This document shows positions 6,211 through 12,609 of a stretch of 12,609 nucleotides of DNA, one piece after another. Position 1 is the first letter of the stretch. Every line of letters starts with the position of its first letter. The stretch spans positions 1 to 12,609 of the forward strand of contig CAJMRA010000031.1 in NCBI GenBank assembly GCA_905215675.1, written 5' to 3'. Both the position numbers and the translations under genes were made by a program. The stretch comes from an uncultured bacterium. Its GTDB lineage: Bacteria; Desulfobacterota; Desulfovibrionia; Desulfovibrionales; Desulfovibrionaceae. The notes under the pieces were generated by a model. That model was not told where the DNA came from and made no database searches. It saw nothing but the letters and a program-made list of their open reading frames with translations.

Positions 6211-6258
6211 GGGGGAGGGGAACCTCCCCTTGTCGAGCAAAGGGCGTCCCTCTCCCCC
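6211..6258 (-). terminator. G-rich hairpin downstream of secA
   Basis: In minus-strand order this starts 18 bases after the secA stop. Ten outer pairs (6211-6220 with 6249-6258, one G-T) are followed by an imperfect middle and CCCTT/AAGGG. No T-run follows, so Rho-independent release is uncertain. The arm resembles those of the hairpins after metI and after the unknown 924-residue gene (GGGGGAAGG-A-CCCCTT pattern). The rest of the 6126-6276 spacer shows no clear promoter for metN. Confidence 0.5.
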
Positions 6259-6276
6259 GGCGGGATGGTTGCGGCC

Positions 6277-8898
<2,622 letters not shown>

Positions 8899-8943
8899 GT
8901 GTTCTCCCGTAAGCGATGTGAAGTCGCGCGGACGCGCGCGGAC

Positions 8944-8958
8944 GGCGTCGTTGACGCC
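8944..8958 (-). other. Hairpin at the 5' end of the predicted secA leader
   Basis: GGCGTC (8944-8949) and GACGCC (8953-8958) form a perfect 6-bp stem with a 3-base loop. It would lie near the 5' end of a secA message starting at about 8961, ahead of a very GC-rich repeat. It could protect the message or influence translation. There is no coding secM-like ORF that I can support here. Confidence 0.4.
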
Positions 8959-8967
8959 TGCCGTTCC

Positions 8968-8996
8968 ATAATTAAGCCAGAACGCAATTTTGGCAA
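8968..8996 (-). promoter_or_regulatory. Sigma-70-like promoter of secA
   Basis: On the minus strand TTGCCA (8991-8996, five of six to consensus) and AATTAT (8968-8973, four of six) are separated by the optimal 17 bases. This is the only AT-rich stretch in the upstream region, and predicts a leader of about 60 bases before ATG 8898. Confidence 0.55.
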
Positions 8997-9064
8997 GCTC
9001 CGGGACGAAATCGGAGAGACGCCGGAAGGGCCGGACACGCGGGCGGGCGCGTGTGAAATACCGC

Positions 9065-9084
9065 TTTCAAAGGTAAAACGCTCT
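9065..9084 (+). repeat. TTTCAAAGG-type short repeat upstream of secA
   Basis: TTTCAAAGGTAAAACGCTCT matches the copies at 86-105 and 107-126. It stands immediately before a 16-bp inverted repeat (9086-9140). In all three cases the repeat is intergenic or touches a stop codon. Confidence 0.6.
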
Positions 9085-9085
9085 A

Positions 9086-9140
9086 AGTTCCTGTCGCGCC
9101 GGGCCGATAGAGCAAACAGGACCGCGGCGGGACAGGAACT
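9086..9140. repeat. 16-bp inverted repeat with one mismatch
   Basis: Arms 9086-9101 (AGTTCCTGTCGCGCCG) and 9125-9140 pair in 15 of 16 positions around a 23-base loop. The loop holds a second ACAGG (9116-9120) that could pair with the CCTGT of the left arm instead. It lies 66 bases beyond the MoaE-like gene on the minus strand; no T-run follows. Confidence 0.6.
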
Positions 9141-9186
9141 GTCCGCTTATGTTGAGCATGGTTTTTGCATGTTATGCGGCAAGGCG

Positions 9187-9206
9187 AAAAGCTGACGCGG
9201 AGCGTC
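9187..9206 (-). terminator. Short intrinsic terminator of the MoaE-like gene
   Basis: On the minus strand GACGC-TCC-GCGTC, starting with the last base of the stop codon, is followed by AGCTTTT. The stem is only 5 bp but the T-run and position fit a terminator. Confidence 0.45.
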
Positions 9207-9562
9207 TAGGATTCCGTCTTGAAAACGGCCTCGGACTTGATACGATCAAGCAGCTCCGCAAACGTGGCCTTGACGTTCTCGCGCAGATCGCCGGCCACCA
9301 CGAGAAAGAGCAGATCGTCGCCGGGCATGAGATGCCCTTCCTCGGCTTCGGCCAGAATGGCAAAAATGCCGGGGCGACGTTCCATTTCCGCGCAGATGGC
9401 GCGAATCTTTTCGCGGTCGGGGCGAACGTCCACGGCGTGAACGGTCTCGTGCCCCTTGCGGGACCATGCGCGGACCGTGCCGTTGTGAATGAGCGTCATG
9501 CCCACATGTTCGGCAAAGCCGGGCCGCGCCTTCAGTTCACGCAACGTCTTGTTGATGTCCAT
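9206..9562 (-). CDS. MoaE-like protein (molybdopterin synthase large-subunit family)
   Basis: A 118-residue protein resembling MoaE, which with thiocarboxylated MoaD converts cyclic pyranopterin monophosphate to molybdopterin. The resemblance is the order NGTVR (27-31; MoaE has GKVR), the GHLMPGDDLLFLVVAG segment (76-91; MoaE G-L-PGD-VFVGV), the AF/TFAELLD helix and the end RIKSEAVFKTE. Lys109 and Lys115 lie where the E. coli catalytic Lys119 and Lys126 sit, but one residue closer, and the PFWK tryptophan and VIHR histidine are not conserved. I chose ATG 9562 because AGGAGG is six bases upstream; ATG 9568 would be adjacent to it. No moaD or other cofactor gene is nearby. Function as an active synthase subunit is therefore inferred. 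Confidence 0.65.
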   Translation of the reverse strand: MDINKTLRELKARPGFAEHVGMTLIHNGTVRAWSRKGHETVHAVDVRPDREKIRAICAEMERRPGIFAILAEAEEGHLMPGDDLLFLVVAGDLRENVKATFAELLDRIKSEAVFKTES

Positions 9563-9571
9563 AAGCATCCT

Positions 9572-9602
9572 CCTGTGTTATGGCGTTGGTGTCGATAACA
9601 GG
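9572..9602. promoter_or_regulatory. Imperfect inverted repeat in the divergent promoter region
   Basis: CCTGTGTTAT (9572-9581) and ATAACAGG (9595-9602) are near-complementary, with one extra base on the left. They lie in the 81-base gap between the divergently read MoaE-like gene and the 924-residue gene, where an operator serving both would be expected. I could not place convincing -35/-10 pairs for either gene. Low confidence. Confidence 0.2.
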
Positions 9603-9643
9603 GGAATGTACAGGACTTGAGCCTCTTTATAAAGGAATTATTC

Positions 9644-12418
9644 ATGGCCAAACTCACTACCCTGCTTGCCCGTCTGCCCGACCATCGCCGCGAAGTGCGT
9701 ATGAGTACCTACGGCCATGTGCTGTGGGTCTGCTGGCACGGCACGGTGCCCCCCGCCGTCATGCAGACGTTGCAGAACTACGGCGGCATGCAGGTCGTCG
9801 CCGATCATGAACAGGCGCTGTGGTTCTTCTTCACCGACGACGTTTTTCTGGCGCTGGCCCGGCTCACGGTCTGGAGCAACTTCAACGCCCTGCCGGTCAC
9901 CATCGAACTGATGCCCGGCCGTCTGGTCCTCGACAACAAGCGGGAAATCCTCGTCAATGTGGACGCCGCCCTCCAGGCGCAGGAAATGGTCGTCAGCGAA
10001 AACTTCGAGGTCTGGATTCACCCCAAGAGCCGCGAAGGCAAGAGCGTCCTGCCCGGCATCTCCTTTGCCAAGGCCCACAAGCGGCAGGGCATGACGCAGG
10101 TGGAATGGGCCCACATGGAAGTGGACGTACGCATGCCCTATACGTCCACCCAGAGCTGGTACGCCATCCTCCATCCCCTGGGCAGCCCGCTGGACAAGGA
10201 ATATCAGGCCGGCTGGAGCGCCATGCTCAAGTGCGTGGAAGGCCTGCTGCAACAGCATAAGATGAAGTTCATCGTTCAGGATGCCTACGTGATGATCTAC
10301 GTGGAAAACCTGAGCATGCTGCGTACCTTCATCAAGGACTACCTCAGCACCTTCGACAAGGAGGGCGACTCCCCCAACAAGGCCCTTTACTGGCCCACCG
10401 TCTGCGTGGTGGCCGACCGCAAGAATTACAATTTCAATGCGGAACTGCCCCGCAAGATCGGTTTGCAGTGGGACAAGCTGATGCCCGATTTCCCCTACAT
10501 GAGCTACCGTAACGCCTACCTGCTCGGTTCCGGCGTGACGGTGCGGGACATCAGCTTCGCCGGAGAGCATGCCAGCATGGACAGCTGGTGTACCGTGCTG
10601 CTTTCCGACAACAAGATGAATATCAACTCCATCCCGCTGCTCATGTCCAGCGCGCTGGCGGCCACCACTGCCCCCGTGGGCTGCTTCTACTGCGGCCTGC
10701 ACAACCATACCGCCGCCGAATGTCCCACCCGCACGGCCCCGGCAGAAAACAGCAACGACATCTGGGATCGCCTTTCCCTGATCAGCCTCGAAAACCTCAA
10801 CGCCGGTTTCCGCGACATCGAAACGGCCCTCTCCTCCAAGGGCCTGGACGGCATGAAGACCATCATCGACAAGGGCGGCGACAGCGCCGCGCTCCTGCGC
10901 GCCGTGCTGGCCCTCAACGGGCCGAGCCAGCTGCGCAACGTGCCGCGTCAATGGCTCTACCGCATGCGCGATACCGACAACTTCAACGACGAGGCCCCCA
11001 CCCGCGACGACAGCCCCGCCTGGGATCTGCTGGACGACTTCATCGCCATGCCGCGGGACAAGGTGTCGGAATTTGAAAAGAACCTTTCGCAGACCATCGC
11101 CCGCCATCAGCGCGATCCCCGTCTGCGTACCGTCATGGGCTTTCTGCAGGTGGAAAAGGGCAATTTCGACGGCGCGTCCCTGTCCTTCCGCGAAGCCGCC
11201 AGCATGACCGCCGCCCCGGCCCTTCAGGCCTGGAACGAATACCTGATGGGCCGCCTGCTCGAAGAACAGGGACAACTGCCCAAGGCCCTTGAACAGTACC
11301 GGCAGGTGCTCAAGATCATGCCCCAGTGGCAGGACGTGCGCTACCGGGAAATCGTCTGCAAGGTCAAGATGGGCTTTACCGAGCAGATGCTCGACCAGAT
11401 TCTCGATCTGGTCCGCAAGGACCCCTCCTATTTCAACAAGGTACTTATCGACCCCGCCCTGGAACGCGGCCGCCTGCTCATCCTGAGCGCCCTCTTTGAA
11501 CCCTGGGAGGCCGCCCGCCTGCACGCCGACGAGGAACACGTCGAACTCAACGCCCTGATCGACAAGCTCGACGCCTGGTTCCCCGAAGATCACCCCGTGC
11601 AGATTCAGCTGGGCAAGCGCTTCCGCCATACCCAGCAGCGCACCAGCGTGCAGAACTATATGGCCTTCCTGCGCATCCAGGAAGAACGCCCCCTGCTGGA
11701 AAAGGAACTGACGGAAAGCATCCACCGCGAAGTCGAAGGCCTGCGCGACCGCTACCGTACCTATCTGGAACTCCTTCAGGACGTGCGCGACGAAGCCTCC
11801 TGGTTCCCCTTCCCGCAGGCCCTCAAGGAATTCAGCAGCGAATTCAACGAATGCGCCGGGATCATCAACTGGGCCTTCGCCTGCAACTTCAACGACGCCG
11901 GAACCTTCCAGCGCGCCGAAGCCGCGACGCCCAAGGTCAACGATCTGCTGCGCAGCCTGCGCAAGCGCCTCAAGATGCTGCGCGTCGTGCGTGACGTGAC
12001 GCTCTTCTGCCTGACCTCCATCAAGACGTTCGCCTGGATGGAAATCCTCGGCCTGTTGCTCTGCTTCATCGCCGTTCCCCTGATCATCCTCCTCGGCGAT
12101 CAGTTCAATCTCGGCTGGCTGCGTACCATGATCGGAGAAAGCCAGTGGGAAATCATCAAGGTCATGATCCTGATCGTGACCATCCTCTCCATCGGCGTTT
12201 CCCTGCTCATCAGCACCATCACCTTTGAAGGCAAAAGGGAAAAGCTCCTCGCCGAAGCCCGCGCCCAGCGCGAACGCGCCCAGCAAATGCGCCTCGAACG
12301 CGTCAAGCAGCAACGGCGCATCAAGGACGAAAACGCCCGCAAGGCCGCCGAGGCCGAAGCCCATCGCCGCCTCCTCGAACAAATGCGCGGCGGCCCCTCC
12401 CCCAATGCCAATGACTAG
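9644..12418 (+). CDS. Unrecognised zinc-knuckle/TPR protein with two membrane helices
   Basis: I do not recognise the family of this 924-residue protein. Residues 1-340 are a mixed, non-repetitive region without a signal peptide. A CCHC zinc knuckle, CFYCGLHNHTAAEC (Cys347, Cys350, His355, Cys360), has the spacing of retroviral Gag nucleocapsid knuckles. TPR-like helices lie at about 493-562 (MGFLQVEKGNFDGASLSFRE; GRLLEEQGQLPKALEQYRQV), then a long helical region with charged coiled-coil character (about 670-715). Two membrane helices, about 797-818 and 837-860, are separated by a short loop; flanking KRLKMLR and EGKREK suggest both ends face the cytoplasm. The tail (862-915) is a charged, Arg/Glu/Ala-rich coiled coil. 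ATG 9644 has AAAGGA seven bases upstream and beats an in-frame TTG at 9617. Codon use matches its neighbours. It is single, and ends at a large structured repeat. Confidence 0.9.
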   Translation: MAKLTTLLARLPDHRREVRMSTYGHVLWVCWHGTVPPAVMQTLQNYGGMQVVADHEQALWFFFTDDVFLALARLTVWSNFNALPVTIELMPGRLVLDNKREILVNVDAALQAQEMVVSENFEVWIHPKSREGKSVLPGISFAKAHKRQGMTQVEWAHMEVDVRMPYTSTQSWYAILHPLGSPLDKEYQAGWSAMLKCVEGLLQQHKMKFIVQDAYVMIYVENLSMLRTFIKDYLSTFDKEGDSPNKALYWPTVCVVADRKNYNFNAELPRKIGLQWDKLMPDFPYMSYRNAYLLGSGVTVRDISFAGEHASMDSWCTVLLSDNKMNINSIPLLMSSALAATTAPVGCFYCGLHNHTAAECPTRTAPAENSNDIWDRLSLISLENLNAGFRDIETALSSKGLDGMKTIIDKGGDSAALLRAVLALNGPSQLRNVPRQWLYRMRDTDNFNDEAPTRDDSPAWDLLDDFIAMPRDKVSEFEKNLSQTIARHQRDPRLRTVMGFLQVEKGNFDGASLSFREAASMTAAPALQAWNEYLMGRLLEEQGQLPKALEQYRQVLKIMPQWQDVRYREIVCKVKMGFTEQMLDQILDLVRKDPSYFNKVLIDPALERGRLLILSALFEPWEAARLHADEEHVELNALIDKLDAWFPEDHPVQIQLGKRFRHTQQRTSVQNYMAFLRIQEERPLLEKELTESIHREVEGLRDRYRTYLELLQDVRDEASWFPFPQALKEFSSEFNECAGIINWAFACNFNDAGTFQRAEAATPKVNDLLRSLRKRLKMLRVVRDVTLFCLTSIKTFAWMEILGLLLCFIAVPLIILLGDQFNLGWLRTMIGESQWEIIKVMILIVTILSIGVSLLISTITFEGKREKLLAEARAQRERAQQMRLERVKQQRRIKDENARKAAEAEAHRRLLEQMRGGPSPNAND
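10682..10723 (+). other. CCHC zinc-knuckle coding segment
   Basis: This segment encodes residues 347-360 of the unknown protein, CFYCGLHNHTAAEC, which fits C-x2-C-x4-H-x4-C exactly. An aromatic residue follows the first Cys and a glycine follows the second, as in nucleic-acid-binding knuckles. It is followed by PTRTAPAENS, a likely linker to the helical-repeat part. Confidence 0.75.
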
Positions 12419-12442
12419 CCTCATACCTCATTAGGTTTTGTC

Positions 12443-12570
12443 TTGAGGGGGAAGGAACCCCTTTGCTCTGCTGTCGATGCCCGTAAGGCTCCTTTGTCGC
12501 CTAACGGGCACGGCCTGCGGCCGCCCGTTGGGTCGCTGCTTGCGGCAAAAAGGGGTTCCTTCCCCCTCAA
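12443..12570 (+). repeat. Large inverted repeat after the unknown gene, probably also its terminator
   Basis: Arms 12443-12464 and 12549-12570 are exact 22-base reverse complements. The 84-base interior holds two mutually exclusive hairpins: A (12478-12510, TGCCCGT/ACGGGCA plus AGGC/GCCT) and B (12503-12529, AACGGGC/GCCCGTT plus GGCC/GGCC), which share bases 12504-12509. It begins 24 bases after the stop codon of the 924-residue gene. Outer arms resemble those of the metI and secA downstream hairpins. It could be a terminator, a stable RNA, or a non-autonomous mobile repeat. Confidence 0.7.
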
Positions 12571-12602
12571 ACTCCCCCATCTTCCCCAAAACCCGCACAT
12601 AA
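12571..12602 (+). repeat. Conserved tail of the hairpin repeat family
   Basis: A C-rich linker with CCCCCATCTTCCCC (12574-12587) runs into AAAACCCGCACATAA. The linker matches, on the minus strand, the one after the metI hairpin (4328-4345, GGGGAAGGATGGGGG on the plus strand), and bases 12583-12602 are the exact inverted partner of 4170-4189. The window ends seven bases later. Confidence 0.65.
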
Positions 12603-12609
12603 TGTGCTG

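Larger units (their letters stand above)
8899..9205. other. Spacer between secA and the MoaE-like gene
   Basis: No credible gene. In minus-strand order it holds the terminator-like stem of the MoaE-like gene (9187-9206), a 16-bp inverted repeat (9086-9140), a TTTCAAAGG-type repeat (9065-9084), the secA promoter (8968-8996) and a hairpin in the secA leader (8944-8958), which is followed by the direct repeat GTCCGCGCG (twice). Confidence 0.7.

Noticed and set aside
6126..6276. SAM riboswitch upstream of metN
   Set aside because: The spacer is mostly the secA hairpin and GC-rich sequence; no conserved SAM riboswitch core was visible.
9617..9643. TTG start adding nine residues to the 924-residue protein
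   Set aside because: The added codons include the ribosome-binding region AAAGGA of the ATG at 9644.
9638..12424. 928-codon open frame on the minus strand opposite the unknown gene
   Set aside because: This is equally long, so I weighed both strands. The plus frame has a good ribosome site, a zinc knuckle, TPR-like helices and plausible membrane helices; the minus product is low-complexity and rich in His, Gly and Val, like the antisense of secA.

Overview
The window looks like a chromosomal housekeeping region of a GC-rich deltaproteobacterium, most probably a member of the Desulfovibrionaceae. The reasons are the gene order ispE - tRNA-Gln - prs, the character of the SecA, HslV and MetNI proteins, and G-rich hairpin repeats in the spacers of a kind I associate with Desulfovibrio genomes. 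That is recognition from memory, not a search. I see no phage, transposase, CRISPR array or rRNA.

Layout, left to right. (1) 1-4024, minus strand: a tight run read as bepA-like M48 protease (2612-4024), hslV (2071-2610), ispE (1154-2074), tRNA-Gln(UUG) (1100-1174) and prs (125-1072). The genes are separated by 1 base or overlap, and the ispE stop codon lies inside the tRNA gene. A terminator-like hairpin and a palindrome follow prs. (2) 4025-4426: a gene-free spacer with an AT-rich perfect palindrome, two terminator-like modules and a candidate promoter for the bepA run. (3) 4427-6125, minus: metN and metI, the ATPase and permease of a D/L-methionine importer, without the binding-protein gene metQ. 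(4) 6277-8898, minus: secA, preceded by a good sigma-70-like promoter and a structured leader. (5) 9206-9562, minus: a diverged MoaE-like protein. (6) 9644-12418, plus: a 924-residue protein with a retroviral-type CCHC zinc knuckle, TPR-like repeats, two membrane helices and a charged coiled-coil tail. I recognise no family for the whole protein, and it is the best candidate for something undescribed. (7) 12419-12609: a large inverted repeat enclosing two mutually exclusive hairpins, ending in a 20-base sequence that recurs inverted at 4170-4189.

Functionally, the minus-strand genes are envelope and metabolic housekeeping: outer-membrane quality control (BepA), cytoplasmic proteolysis (HslV), isoprenoid synthesis (IspE), PRPP supply (Prs), methionine import (MetNI), protein export (SecA) and possibly molybdopterin assembly (MoaE-like). 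The unknown plus-strand gene is transcribed away from all of them. The most notable non-coding content is a mosaic family of G-rich hairpin/tail repeats and a short TTTCAAAGG-type repeat, both in spacers.
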